A stretch of DNA of 64,000 nt from Silene latifolia. Taxonomy: Eukaryota > Streptophyta > Magnoliopsida > Caryophyllales > Caryophyllaceae. Below, one piece after another: positions 1 through 11,614 of this stretch. The notes below the pieces were generated by a model. The model saw only the letters and a program-made list of their open reading frames with translations. It had not been told where the DNA came from and made no database searches. Location of the stretch: assembly GCF_048544455.1 (NCBI RefSeq), contig NC_133537.1, forward strand, positions 13,019,541 through 13,083,540, written 5' to 3'. The stretch's first letter is position 1. Each line of letters starts with the position of its first letter. The position numbers were made by a program, and so were the translations under genes.

Positions 1-407
1 AAGTTGTTGATGTGAGTTGTTTTTATAAATTTAATTGTCTGCAATTGTTACAACTCCCAAATCTGGTATCTAATTCGTTTCTTTCTGTCTGGTTTATTGA
101 CTTAGGAGACCGACCTCGATGTTCTTTGATGTATAGAAGGGATTCCAACCTTGTTCACGAGAGATTTGCTCGGCGATCGAAGGTTTTCGAATCAAAGCGA
201 AACAGTAAATCACCACTAAAGCCCGAATACCTTAAATATGCCGAAGATGTTGTGCGAAAAGGTGAATCGTTGAAGAGGAGTGCGAATGACTTCCGGTATA
301 TACAAGGTCCAAAGTCGATAGGAAGTTGGAACCATTTCCAACATAGAAAAGTCCTAGGACAGTTAAGTCGAATCCCGGTAAAGGAAGTATTGAGCGAGTT
401 TAAGTGA

Positions 408-769
408 GCAACATCATGAAGAAGATGATGAAGAGGATGAGGAGGTTCATGACGAGGACAGGCAAGATGAGATGGAGGACGGAGTGGAAAGTGATGATGA
501 GGACGGGACTGATGATGGCAACGATGATGACGGGACTGATGATGGAGAGGATGATGATGAGGACGGGGATGACGATGACGGCGATGTTGAGAGTCGTCTT
601 AAAAACAAGAGGCTTCAAGAGGGTGGCACAGACATAGATAACGATGAAGAAAGTGCCGATGAGGAGGAAGACAATAAACAGGATGAAAAGGAAAAGGAGG
701 ATGAAGAGGAAGAAGACCAAGAGGACAAAGAGGAGGATGTAAAGGATGTTGAAAGCCAATCTGGTGAAG
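408..769 (+). CDS. Acidic Asp/Glu-rich exon of the MULE1 Ulp1 gene
   Basis: Reading from 408 gives a segment rich in Asp, Glu and Gly and ending at a GAAG|GTAAT donor at 769/770. It follows the basic segment 109-404 only if one base is discounted near 403. It is probably a disordered, low-complexity linker; no fold can be inferred. Antisense and alternative-frame ORFs across this stretch arise from the repetitive GAT/GAA codons and are not genes. The segment joins to the repeated small exons downstream. Confidence 0.5.
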
Positions 770-2055
770 GTAATAGATCGAAAGTAATGATGTTATTGTT
801 ATTACTTTTAGTTATAGTTTTATAATAACATTTTATTCTTGTAATATTTTATATATATTAATAGTTAGTAATATAATATTCAATTACTTACTTGATGCGA
901 GATGAAGAGGATGATGCGGACGAAAAGGATGATGCGAGATGAAGACGATGATGCAGATGAAGAGGATGAATCTGGCAAAGGTCAAGAGGATGACGGAGAT
1001 GAAGAGGAGGAGGATGATAAAGAAGAAGAAAATGAAGACGACAAAGAGGGGAGTGGAGAGGATGATAAAGATGTATCTGATGAAGGTAATATAGTAACAA
1101 TACTACAATAATCTAATCACTTGCACTAACACTGTTACATCATCGCTGTTATAGAGTTTTCATTTTACAAATAATTACTAATAATCAATTACTTTCCTTT
1201 TAGATGAAAACGATGATGCTGATGAATATGATGCGTCAGGGCAGGGTGACAAAACAACTAGCGAGCCGGAAGATGGATCGGTGAAGGTAATAGTGTAATC
1301 TTTGTTATAGGCTTTTACATTCGGGTGCTTTTTGACAAACAATTTAGTAATATATTTTCATTCATTATCGCTACACGGATGACAAGGAAGAGGCGAAGGT
1401 GATGCATCGAGCCACTGAAGATAACCCAACTAGTGAGGCAAGTGAAGAGGCATCTCCTGAAGGTAATTGAGGAATCTATTTAAACTCGTTGTGTCGGAGG
1501 ATGTAACTTGTAACAATGTTCTTGTGACGTAATTTTAACGAAATTTACGAGTGTATCTATTGTGCCTTTTTTGGTTCAAAGAAAAATTGTTAATATATAT
1601 TGAATCCAATTACCCGTGACACAGATGACGAGGAAGAGGCGGAAGTTGATGAATCAGGCAAGCCTGAAGACAACCCAACCAATGAGGCAGCTGAAGAAGG
1701 ATCTCCCAAAGGTAATAGAGAAATCTATTTGCACTCGTTGTATTAGCTGATGTAACACTGTTAGCACTGTTACTGTAACACTGTTATAGTAACGTTGTTA
1801 CTGTGTCGTAGTTTTATCAGAAGTTTACTGATGATATATATATATATTCAATTATCGCTACACGAGATGACAAGGAAGAGGCCGAAGATGATGCATCGGG
1901 CCAAGTCAAGAGAACCCAACGAATGAGGCGGTGAAGAAGGATCTTCGAAGGTAATTGAAGTAGAAAATTTCTGATAATCGTTAGTATAACTATGAGGCAT
2001 TGTTAGTCCGAAAAACATTAGTAATTTATATTCAATTCAATTACTTGTGCCACAG
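770..2055 (+). repeat. Tandem exon-intron units encoding acidic peptides
   Basis: At least five successive units repeat the same layout. An exon of ~84-184 bp starts ATGA and ends GAAG or AAAG, a donor GTAAT follows, then an intron of ~90-160 bp ending in a CAATTAC...CACAG-like acceptor. Exons I read: 902-1085, 1204-1286, 1379-1462, 1625-1711, 1867-1950, then the longer exon starting at 2056. The last four encode variants of one peptide of the type DDxEEAExDASGQxEDNPTNEA. Introns carry TGTTACTGTAACA-like motifs, most densely at 1757-1802. Acceptors at 896-901, 1370-1378 and 1861-1866 read CGAG, CGG and CGAG where the other copies have CAG. Confidence 0.65.
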
Positions 2056-2474
2056 ATAACAAGGAAGAGGCCGATGATGATGCATCAGGCCAGGTTGATG
2101 ACCAACCAACCAGTGAGGGAAATGAAAAGGAAGATGACGATAAAGATGAAGAAGAGGATGATGGGAATGAAAAACCAGATGAAGAGAACGATGATGATAA
2201 AGATGAAGACAGTGCTGGCGATATAAACGAAGATAATGATAAGGAGGATGAAGCAACTGGTAATGAAGACGCCGATGGGAATGATGAAAAAGGCGAGGAA
2301 GGAGAAAAACCCAAAGTGAGGCCGATGATGAGACAGGTTGGCGGCGAAGAACCAATAACTACTCAGTGCAGTCAGGTAGCATAAGATGACGACAATGATG
2401 AAGTTGATATTGTCGATGATTGCAGTGATGAGATCCTGTATGACAATTACGACGAAGATACTGGCGACCACTAT

Positions 2475-4250
2475 TTGTTACATGTCGAAACAACTGAAGA
2501 CTGGATGCGCGTGATGGATCCTCGCTACGGCTTCACAATCGAATGTGGCCTACCAGCTCCGAATCTAACACTTGTGTCCAAGACTATGATAAAACACAAG
2601 GAGATAATGGCGCCTATTCTTGAAGTTAGGAAAGAAACAATTGACTATTGTTTTATCGACGATGACGAGAACCTCTCAGATACGTGAGTACTTTATTTAC
2701 TCTTGCACTGTGATAAACAAAACGTTTTACTTTGCAAGTGAATACTGTTTCAACTAAATAGTTGTTACTGTTAAACTGTTACTCTATTAAAAGGTGTTCT
2801 GACTATTACATATCATTTTCCAACAGGGAAAGGCTTGTCTCGTATGGGAAGTATCACTTCATTCCAAGGGAAGATTTAATTTCATTGGCTCCTGGTGAGC
2901 TTATTTATATAATGGTGACTGAATATTGGTCAATGTTGCTCAATGACCTCATCTCCAGAAAGGTAGCAAGTGATACACCATTGAGGATCTTCATGGGTTT
3001 GGGTCAATCTGTATGTTACTGTAATAAATAAATTTTTATTCTTATTGATTTTGTGTTTCTATAATGTTTATTGACTTTGTATTTATATTTATTTTGGTAG
3101 GACGCATTAGCAACTATGTCTGTTGGAAAACCCGTTCAAAACAAACATTTAGAAAGTGAAGTTTTGCTGTCCTTAACACAGTGGATCAAATACAACCCGA
3201 GTCCACTGAATTTCGACTGTGATATGGTAAACCACATTACTGTTAATATTTTTTTTTTATTCTTATATAAGTAGAGTGTATAGAAGTTCTGTTTAGCAAT
3301 GATATATATCTGCTTAATTGCAGATATTCATTCCACTCATTCTGGAGGACCACTTTTTCTGTGCTTGCATAAATTTCATGTCGAAAACCGTTGACTACCT
3401 AGACAACAAACCCTTATATGCCAGATCCCGAAAAGCAAAAATGGCAAGAAATGCGGTAAGTTTCTCTACTTACAGTAACAATGTTGTACCTTTAAATTTC
3501 CATTAAAAAATTTGGAAATCATTGTTACAGTAACATAGATACAGTAACAGTATTACTTTTTGTGCGGGCAAATATCATGGGAAAAATGTTGTTAGAAATG
3601 CAAATTGCAAAAGGCTCCAAAGTGGAAAGTTTCCCACTTCAGAATGTGAAATTTAAATGGCAGAGCATTGCAAAAAATGTGGATTGTGGGGTTTTCATGA
3701 TGATGCACATGGCTTTCTACACGGGAAGGTTTTTGACTCGAGTTTGGGGATGAACGGAAAAGAATGTTGTACCGTCTTTGAAATATGTGCAATACTTGTT
3801 CTTAGCGACTTGAATCAAGTACGAAAAGAGGTGCAAGGGAGGATATCAAAATTCGGGAATGAAAGGAACAGTGAAGGAAAAGTCTTTGCAAAAAAAAGAA
3901 GGTGGAAGAGAAGAAGGAAAAAAGGAAGAGGAAAAAAAGGAAGAGGAAAAAACAAAGAAGCCACGGGAAAAACAAAAGGAGGAAGAGCCCAAACAGCAGT
4001 GAGGGTGAAGTCGGTTGCTTACAAGCGTTCTCCTAGAGCAATTGGTGAAGATGAGGAGATAATATTTAAATTTCATAAAGATGATGCTATGGGATGTTCT
4101 CTAGGTCACGGTGAAATTGACGGTGATATATTCCTAGTCTCTGAATTTATGAGAGTAAATCGTAAATCGCATCGTCCAAAGACAACTAGTCCGAGAAGGC
4201 ACGTTCTTGATTATGCGTTTATGGATGATATCAACTACCACAAAAGGTAA
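2475..4250 (+). CDS. First C48 (Ulp1-like) protease domain of MULE1
   Basis: Exons I read: to 2683, 2828-3010, 3102-3226, 3324-3455, and 3567 onward, all with GT-AG borders except the acceptor near 3566, which reads CGG. The protein follows the usual transposon C48 plan: a REDLISLAPGE segment (about 2870-2900) before a conserved Trp/Asn helix, the His of LEDHFFCACINF (3348-3380), the Asp of VDYLDNK (about 3390-3410), and the nucleophile in NVDCGVFMMMHM (about 3675-3712). All three catalytic residues are present. The frame is lost just after the Cys helix and resumes in another frame to 4250, with a Lys/Arg-rich stretch at 3880-3990. Function as a SUMO or related isopeptidase is inferred from family membership. 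Confidence 0.72.
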
Positions 4251-4379
4251 AATACTTGTTGTTCTTGTGAAAGTGTTCTTGTTACCTTGTTTTTCGTAAA
4301 AGTGTTTTTAAACACTGTTTATGTTACATCATTTTCGCGAAAACTCTTGAGTAATCGACTCTTATGGTTCTGTAACAGT

Positions 4380-5493
4380 GAGATCTGGCAGCGTTTGGAG
4401 ACAACAGGAGGTTGACAAGAGCGATATACTCTCACTACGTCCTAGGAGTCACACAAATTGGATGGTGTTTGAATCTTTGGTCTCTACTCTTGAATTATGT
4501 CGAGAAAACAAAAGAGGCACAAGGGCGAGAGGCCAACCATACTTTACTTAGGACTAGGTCACATGGTAAGTTGCATCGGTGTTAAATGTCCGCTTACTGT
4601 TCAATAACATATGATTCTTTTACAAGGGAAATCTAACCCTTACATTTTTTTTTTTTTTTTTTTAAAACTACAGCATGCTCTACTGGTTTGTGATGCGGGA
4701 GGATAGTGAACGTCGATATAAAGAACGAGTTGTTTGAAATTTGGGATAATTTCATCAACGCGAGCAAGGCAAATTACAGACTTGATGCCGAACTTATTTT
4801 TATACCTTGTTTGGCTGGCTATCACTACTACGTGTGTGTATTAATATTCTCAACAAAGAGATTAGTGTGATTGACAGTCAATCGTATACTAAGCGGGAGT
4901 CTTCATTCACTTACGACATCGCAATGGCGTGATAAGTCCCCGAGTTGTCAAATTGTATGTTTACGATTTGATTTGATTTCGATGTTACGATGTCATTATC
5001 TTTGTAACATTTTTATGTTGTTTCAGTGTTACTGTTACACCTATACTGTAACATTGTTGATTACTCAGATTTCTTAATTCATAGTAAAAGGAAATTAATG
5101 TTCTGTTTCTGACAGGCCGGTTGCATGAGTGACTACCTGGACACAAAGGGCGACGTGAGGGTAACTGAAATGCTCCGCTATCCTGTGGTAAATGTGAAGT
5201 TTAAATGGCAGAAACGGGCTTCCGTATTTGAAGAGTCAGCCTGTATCACTATGACAGCCGTCTCCAATTTTTTTGGATATGCAAACAAGTCTTCTTTGCT
5301 CAACAACACATTTTATCGGCGGGCATGTGCTTCCCAAATTGCTGCATGTTTGCTCATGGCCGACATAAACAAAATACGGGCTGAATTGTTGGACGCTGTT
5401 GAAATCTTCAAAAAATCAAAGAAAACAATCTGGCCTGATATAGCTACAAGGAGGAAGCCGCTAGAATGCTCAAAGGGAAGGCAAAGAAGATGA
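4380..5493 (+). pseudogene. Second, degenerate C48-like domain of MULE1 Ulp1 gene
   Basis: The segment repeats the plan of the first domain. DILSLRPRS (about 4415-4440) mirrors DLISLAPGE. A segment ending LDAELIFIPCLAGYHYYV (about 4780-4830) mirrors the His-containing strand. SDYLDTKGD (5125-5153) mirrors YLDNKPL. VNVKFKWQKRA (5188-5220) mirrors QNVKFKWQSIA just before the catalytic Cys. The nucleophile motif DCGVF is replaced by ESACI, so the Cys is displaced. Stops interrupt the middle (near 4415 and 4670-4715). It may be a non-catalytic duplicate or simply decayed. The last exon, starting about 5116, is the best preserved and ends at 5493. Confidence 0.55.
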
Positions 5494-6706
5494 ATTGTCG
5501 ACAAAGAACCACCGATTGAGAATGAACCGAAGCCACTCAACACCGAAATGCATGTACTTCGTTTTAAAGTGAAAATCAAGTGATGTACTCTAAAACAATG
5601 TTACTTTAACAACGTAATAGTGGCTGTCATAGACAGTGGAACATATTTTCGAATATTTTGGAATATATTACAAATAAGTTTATTCTTGAATAAGATAACT
5701 TATTATATGCGAGAATTCATTAACTATGTTATCAGTAACATTGTGTGATTTCAAGAGTGAAAAGAGAAAACATAATTTGACGTTTTGAATTCTTCACTCT
5801 TGGTATTATATTTCGCACTTCATAGGGAAAACGAAACATGGGTTGAATAAATTTCATGTCTTATTTTGTCTTTTGGAATTCAAAAATTAACTGTTTTTTT
5901 AAAGCATTTAATTTTGAAAACAGTTTTTAAAATGTTAGTGTTTTTTTTTAAACAAAAAAAGTCGAGACAAAATGAAAATAATGTTTCTTTGTAACATCTT
6001 TGTGATAGTAATAAATGAAAATTATAATAAAAGATTTTGACGCTTTGAATTCTCCACTGGGCAAGCATTTATAACTGGACTTAATTATGGGGAACATGCA
6101 CGTGGTTAACATCAATCATCATTTAAAAACAGTTTTAAAGCGAGTTAATAAAAGTGGTTTTTAAAGCAGTTAATTTTTTTAAAAAAATAACTGTTTTGTT
6201 TTTCACAATTATCTATAAATAATCTCATTTTAAAAAAACACAATTATGTTACTGTAACAGACGGTTTTGACGCTTTGAATTCTACAATCTGCAGCAGTTA
6301 TCTTTCTAAATCAGTTTTTCACTTTGTTCAAAGTGACATTTTTCAAGGCAGTTATTTTTTTTTTTTTTAAACTGTTTTGTTTTTTTCAATTATCTATAAA
6401 TAATCTCATTTTCATTCACCATTTACACTTCATTTTCTAAACAAAAAAATAAGCCAAGACAAATTCAAAGGTTTTTCATGTCTAATTTTTTTTTAATCTT
6501 TTGTAATATTAAATATCTATAAAGATTATGGATGGTTTAATATTACAACTGTTGCTAAAATTTCATTTATTATATGACTACCTTGCTCTAATTGAGGGAA
6601 AACAGTTTATGTTTGTTTATAAATAGATTTTGTTTTCTCCAATTTAGGGAAAACAGTTTATTTTTCTGTTTTAATAGGTTTTTTTTTTTGTTGCAGCAAG
6701 AGAAAA
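5494..6706 (+). promoter_or_regulatory. AT-rich spacer with duplicated TATA block upstream of coiled-coil gene
   Basis: No coding sequence is evident. The block ACTGTTTTGTTTTT..CAATTATCTATAAATAATCTCATTTT occurs twice, at about 6188-6230 and 6370-6412, each with a TATAAATA (6214-6221 and 6395-6402). Related 'AACTGTTTTTTTAAA' pieces occur at about 5888-5945 and 6120-6190. A GTTACTGTAAC motif lies at 6247-6257. An acceptor TTGCAG at 6691-6696 just before the ATG suggests a 5' UTR intron. I read it as a duplicated core promoter for the gene at 6707. Confidence 0.45.
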
Positions 6707-7159
6707 ATGGAACGAATTCAAAGGAAACTAGAAGACACCAAGTTAGAACTGGAAGAAATGACAAGGCATAGAGATTCATTATTAGAGCAGGTTATATCAT
6801 CTGATAGTAAGGTAATAGAAATGCTAGAACGAGTACAAGTGCTTGAAAATGACTTGAACAATGCTGAAGCTCATATCAAGTTTCTGATGGCGGAAAACAA
6901 GTGTATTGGGAAACAGCTAGAAGAAAATAAGCTGAAGAAATACACTGAAACTGATTTAGACCGTCAATTTCTCCTTGGTGTTACAGCTCTTAGGGAGTCA
7001 TATGCTAAACTCAACCCTTCGATTAACAGGAAGTGGCCTCTTGTTGTCAAAGCTATTGAAGAGATGGAAAGTTACAGGAATAATCTGAAAAAGGAGTTGC
7101 CAGAGGGCGAAAGCAGCGTACATTCTCCTCCTGTGAATAAACGACTAAGAAGGGAGTAA
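6707..7159 (+). CDS. Small coiled-coil protein of MULE1
   Basis: Intact 150-residue ORF starting MERIQRKLEDTK and ending in a basic KRLRRE tail that may be nuclear. Residues ~1-85 have the heptad pattern and high Glu/Lys/Leu of a coiled coil. A conserved-looking segment KKYTETDLDRQFLLGV (about residues 86-101) is shared with a homologous ORF in the second MULE (YTEADMDNQFIL at about 38703-38740), which supports it as a real MULE gene. The start is the first ATG after a 3' splice site, and the stop is TAA at 7157. No enzymatic motif is visible and I do not recognise a family. It could be an accessory or anti-silencing factor, but that is speculation. Confidence 0.6.
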   Translation: MERIQRKLEDTKLELEEMTRHRDSLLEQVISSDSKVIEMLERVQVLENDLNNAEAHIKFLMAENKCIGKQLEENKLKKYTETDLDRQFLLGVTALRESYAKLNPSINRKWPLVVKAIEEMESYRNNLKKELPEGESSVHSPPVNKRLRRE

Positions 7160-7378
7160 AAGATTTAATAATTCCTTATTATTCTGATTTATGCCATGTG
7201 ACAAAGATATATTTAAGTTAACTATCATTCTTTGTTTCTAAGTATTTCATTTTTAATCAGTGTTTGTAACACTTGTTTTTAATGAATGACATCTTAATTC
7301 GATTAATTGTCCAATTTACTATTAGAATTGTGGTATATTAAATTGAACAACGATTATGTAACTATGTTTAAAATTGTC

Positions 7379-8237
7379 AAAAAACGCTCCTAAAACGGAA
7401 CGGAAAAGGGTTTAGGGTTGGATTAGGCGGCACCGCGGAGCGGTGCCGCCTAATCCAACCCTAAACCCTTTTCCGTAAACAAAGGTTGTTCGTAGTACAA
7501 CACTGTTACAGTAAAACCAAAACTAAACCCTAGGGAAGGACGGAAGCTAACCTGTTGTGGACGGGATTTAAATTTGGGGAAAAACACTCCTAAAACATAC
7601 GACAAGATTTAAATTTGGGGAAAAACGCTCCTAAAACGGGACGGAAAAGGGTTTAGGGTTGGATTAGGCGGCACCGCCGCCTAATCCAACCCTAAACCCT
7701 TTTCCTTAAACAAAGGTTGTTCGTAGTAGAACAGTGTTACAGTAAAACCAAAACTAAACCCTAGGGAAGGACGATGATACCCTGTCGTGGACGGGATTTA
7801 AATTTGGGGAAAAACGCTCCTAAAACGGGACGGAAAAGGGTTTAGGGTTGGATTAGGCGGCACCGCTTCGCGGAACCGCCTAATCCAACCCTAAACACTT
7901 TTCCTTAATAAATCGTGGTGCAAAAAAACCAAAACTAAACCCTAGGGAAGGACGGTGATACCCTGTCGTGGACGGGATTTAAATTTGGGGAAAAACGCTC
8001 CTAAAGCGGGACAGAAAAGGGTTTAGGGTTGGATTAGGCGGAACCGCTTCGCGGAGCCGCCTAATCCAACCCTAAACCCTTTTCCTTAAACAAAGGTTGT
8101 TCGTAGTACAACAGTGTTACAGTAAAACCAAAACTAAACCCTAGGGAAGGACGGGTGATACCCTGTCGTGGACGGGATTTAAATTTGGGGATAAACGCTC
8201 CTAAAACGGGACGGAAAAGGGTTTAGGGTTGGATTAG
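7379..8237 (+). repeat. Left part of ~190-205 bp tandem hairpin array (MULE1)
   Basis: About five head-to-tail units. Each has AAACGCTCCTAAAACGGGAC, then an inverted repeat whose arms read AAAAGGGTTTAGGGTTGG and its complement around a GGCGG...CCGCC loop, then AAACAAAGGTTGTTCG, GTGTTACAGTAAAACC, AAACTAAACCCTAGGG, and a GTGATACCCTGTCGTGG tail. Arms are ~27 bp and nearly perfect, so cruciform or long hairpin RNA structures are possible. GGGTTTAGGG/CCCTAAACCC is telo-box-like. The array sits between convergent genes and is cut at 8237 by the retrotransposon; it continues at 26636. Confidence 0.85.
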
Positions 8238-10650
8238 TGTGGACAGCGGGCCGCCCACGGGGGCGCTTGGTGAAGGGGCTCGAAAACAAGCGTTTGCATT
8301 TTGTATGGAGTCGCCACCAATTTTTATGGGAAATTGGAACCGTTCGAATACCTCGTGTCATGTCAAGACACAAAGTAGTGACATGAACACTAAGCAATCG
8401 TTACCCTTAGCATTCTATGTCTAGAATGACTCTCGTGGATGCCAATGAACACGGGTGCTCACGGAGATCTGGAGTAAGGGGTGAGGGTACGTATTAGGAA
8501 GCTCTTTTGATCGAACACCTAATCCCGCCCGCCTCGATAGCGGCCTCTACTAATGATTAGGGAAGTTATTCGTACTTGATATACCGTCGGCTATATGCAT
8601 GCAATGCAACATCCATAGATTAATCCTAGCATGTGAGAATTAGACTAAGTCGGTTGACATGTAATTAGCAAACAATTAGGTCGAAATTGGATTTAAGGTT
8701 CATTTACATGTGAAGCATACAAATGATACGAAATACAATAATAATATGAAATACAATAATTACATTGGAACAAAGCGATTTATGTCGAAAATACCTTTAA
8801 AACGGATAATTTGAGAAAAAGAAATAAGAAAATAAAACAAAGAAATACGAACAAGTCAGAAGGTGATAATACAGATATTAGTTGATTAATACGTAATCTA
8901 ATTAAACTACGTCAAGGCAGAACAAGAGTTCAGGGACAGAACTCATCCTGGAACAGGCGCAGCAGGCACTGCGCCCTTTGGAAGAGAGCGCAGCGATTCT
9001 TGCGTCTGTTCAAGGGTGAGTTCTGGCTGTGAAGTTTTAAGCGCAAACCGTTAATGTTATTTGTTAATTTTAAGGATTGATTTCGATAATTGACTCGGAT
9101 TAAAGTGATTAATGAATTATCTACATATGATTGGGGTCATAAAACAGTAAAACATGAATGAGACGGAAACAAGACAGATTAATTATGTGAAGGGTCGATG
9201 TTAATGAATGATTAACTAAACTAACTAACGAAACGAATTAGACTAAACATGGTGAATTGACGATAAATTAATGAACAAACAGGTGAAAATATATCAACAA
9301 TGAATCCCAGAAACCCAACATGAACGAATTGAATTTCTAAAACCCGAATTGAATTTAATGACGAAAACCCGCAAATATTGATTATTAGGGATTTGAGTCG
9401 GATTTATGACGATTTAAACATGTGGATGAATGATTAATAATATACATATGAATTATTAAACTATCATGTGAACGAATTAATGAGGCGAACAAAACAAAAG
9501 AAACAAATTTGACACGAATTACGAGAGGACGGAGGAAGAAGAAAAGAAGCAGGAGGCTGCGGCGGCCTCACGAAGAGCGCGCAGCAGTGCTGCGCTCCTT
9601 CGAAGAGGCGCGGCGGTTGCTGCGTCTTTTCTCGACGTCATCTCTTTGGAAATCCGCGAGAAAAGGTTTTAAAGACGGTTTTAGAAATCGGTTTTAATGG
9701 TGTATTCGACATAAACCTTACAATTGTTATGCAATAATAAAATACAATAAATAAAAGAGAGATTATACACCCTCAGACTTACATGTTGACGGAACGAGAA
9801 GAACTAAGAAGATCGATTAGTGATTGCTCGACGCGAATGCAAGGAAAGAGTGCCCTCGAAAGAGGAAAACGATTTAACAAGTTGATTAATTAGATTGATT
9901 GAGTGTAGTGGTCAAATTGGTCGGTCATGCAACGGAGAGGTGGTACCGGAAGATCCGAGCTTACGTGGTCGGAAGTCCAAGCACGTAGGCGCCAATTAGT
10001 AAGAACAAAGTCTAGAATGCAAAGGGAGAAGAGAAGGGCGGACACTCGCGTGAGAAATATGAGGAACGAAAGCTCCTATTTATACTAATCACGTGAAGGA
10101 ATAGGGTTTCGGAGACTCTTTGGAAGTGAATCTCGGAAAGATATAAAAAAGATACGTAAATCATGCAAAGAAGGGCCTGGGAAGAGGCGCAGCAGCCACT
10201 GCGTCTCTTGGAAGAGGCGCAGCACCTGCTGCGTCTATTCCCAGGAGGTTTCCTCCTGCTTAAGAAAGATTTCCGCGTTTGAGTTATGGTAGGACGGGAA
10301 TAATTCGATTATCTTTAATATCTTATGTAATTATTACGGGATATTATTTGCCAAAAGATAAAATTTGAGAAATATGGAATAGAAATATCCGGAACATTCC
10401 AGAACATTCGACTCGGGATTTAACAAACTATCGAGAAAATGGAGACGGTTTTTGACCGGACTCGAATGTACTCTAATTATCGCCAAAACGACCGTATCGG
10501 CACGTAGATGACAACTAAGAGGTTGACATTAATATTTGAGCAATCACTTGACGATAATCTTACGAATTGTCACTAATCGTTCCGCGAATCAAACATGCGG
10601 CCCAATCATCACCGGGTGGTTTGCGAGAGGTGCGAAACGAGGTGTCTCTG
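8238..10650 (-). repeat. 3' LTR (left copy) of the Tat/Ogre element
   Basis: 2413 bp, aligned base for base with the right copy by eye. The outer end is TG (8238) and the inner end reads ...GGTGTCTCTG where the right copy has ...GGTGTCTACA. It contains TATTTATA at 10077-10084 (TATAAATA on the element strand) and CACGTG at 10090-10095. Pairs of a GC-rich dyad (AAGAGGCGCAGCA..TGCTGCGTCT) lie at 8951-9010, 9566-9640 and 10191-10245. ORFs called here, such as at 8179-8424, run through LTR sequence on both strands and are not genes. Confidence 0.9.
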
Positions 10651-10668
10651 AGCCCCCACTTTGACCGA
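10651..10668 (-). other. Polypurine tract of the Tat/Ogre element
   Basis: On the - strand the bases next to the 3' LTR read GTCAAAGTGGGGGCTC, a G-rich polypurine tract of the kind that primes plus-strand synthesis. It lies between the end of the antisense-gene region and the LTR, as expected. Confidence 0.6.
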
Positions 10669-10939
10669 GGCTTGGACAAGGCAAAGTCAAAGTATAGCCA
10701 TCAGGTCAATCGAAGATTACAACCTACGACTATGGCGACGCGAGGCGGCTCAAGGGGTCGAACCATGGACTGTCGTCGGGAACATTTTAGAGTCCGTCGA
10801 CTATCGGGAGGGTCGTTTAAAGTCCATTAGACTACGTAAGGAAGCTCGCCAGCCATAAGAAGAGATCATACCTGAGATTTAATCGAACTTCGCGGGGAAT
10901 GAGAGATATTGAAAACAGCAGGACGTCGGTAGAAACTGC

Positions 10940-11190
10940 TGGGGATCCGCTTGCGTCGGTCTCAAGCGAACTCTGGCGAAATTTGGAGGTTGAATCTGCT
11001 TGCGTTGGCCTCAAGCGAACTCTGGGTTGGAGAATATGTCGACGACTAGGAACATCTTGATCGTCGTAGGGGAATCCTTGAGTAAGCAGTACTGCAAAAT
11101 ACTACTGCGCTGGGGATAAACGACCAGGAACATCTTGATCGTCGTAGAAAGAAAGTCTTGAGTGAGCGATCGCAAAATACTCACATTTGG
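10940..11190 (+). repeat. Two pairs of short direct repeats in the internal region
   Basis: A CTTGCGTCGGTCTCAAGCGA-type unit occurs at about 10949-10976 and again at about 11000-11026. A second unit, AGGAACATCTTGATCGTCGT followed by a ...CTTGAGT.AGC..GCAAAATACT tail, occurs at about 11048-11096 and 11120-11180. No coding signal is convincing here. The rest of 10669-11400 holds nothing I recognise. Confidence 0.55.
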
Positions 11191-11420
11191 ACATAAAAAT
11201 TGAACAATATCTTTGCGAAATATGCTGCGCGGGATAAAATGAATTCGGACAATACGCAAAATACTGTCGCTATTTGGATAAAACGCGGGCCGGAACGAAA
11301 GGAAATCGTCGAAACGGACCAAAATGATAAAATGTCATCGAGGAAGAGGCGCACCAAAGATGGGCCCACGAATAACGAACTCATAACGGATTTTTGAAAA
11401 TCCATAAGGAGGGAACAAAA

Positions 11421-11483
11421 GGAAGAGGCGCAGCAAGAGCTGCATCTCTTGGAAGAGGCGCAGCACCTGCTGCGTCTTTTCCC
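11421..11483 (+). promoter_or_regulatory. GC-rich dyad pair upstream of the plant-mobile-domain gene
   Basis: Two adjacent copies of GAAGAGGCGCAGCA followed by a partner GCTGC(G/A)TCTCTT-type half, forming imperfect inverted repeats. The same pair lies upstream of the other antisense gene (15357-15410) and in LTR U3. A CT-rich leader (11550-11575) and the ATG at 11615 follow. No canonical TATA is evident; TTTATGTTCATTTTATT at about 11521-11537 is the closest. Confidence 0.45.
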
Positions 11484-11614
11484 CAATTTGGCGGTCGCGT
11501 AAAACGCGAAAGTCAGAAGGTTTATGTTCATTTTATTCGAAACATAAATCACTCCATTCTCTCTCAAATCTTCACCATTTTCGTCGAGGTTGGATTCAAA
11601 AGCTTGCTTAAAAT

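Larger units (their letters stand above)
1..5493 (+). pseudogene. MULE1 Ulp1-like (C48) cysteine protease gene, two protease-like domains, 5' partial
   Basis: Multi-exon gene whose start is off the left edge. Order: a basic segment (about 109-404), a very acidic Asp/Glu-rich region (408-2400) built partly from repeated exons, an intact-looking C48 domain (2475-3753), a Lys/Arg-rich linker (3850-4000, likely nuclear localisation), and a second degenerate C48-like domain (4380-5493). Ulp1 proteases remove SUMO from proteins. MULE-carried copies (Kaonashi-type ULP genes in Arabidopsis) are a known class with unproven substrates. Visible breaks: a stop at 405-407 where the frame shifts by one into the acidic run, a frame change near 2310-2390, and another just after the catalytic Cys near 3730. 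Some may be sequencing errors, since nearby splice acceptors CAG read CGAG or CGG. Exon borders are my reading of GT-AG sites. Confidence 0.7.

Noticed and set aside
400-2471. Long antisense ORFs rich in Ile/Leu/Ser across the acidic region
   Set aside because: They are shadows of GAT/GAA-rich sense codons and show no independent conservation or splice logic.
7379-8237. Possible CRISPR array (regular repeats with variable parts)
   Set aside because: Eukaryotic context, units are repeated over their whole length, and there are no unique spacers.
8179-8424. Small ORFs shared by both LTRs (8179-8424, 24068-24409)
   Set aside because: Open frames within LTR sequence on both strands, no family match; they recur only because the LTRs are duplicated.
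11011-11567. - strand ORFs of 103 and 128 residues
   Set aside because: Overlap short direct repeats and the gene A promoter; composition is not protein-like.
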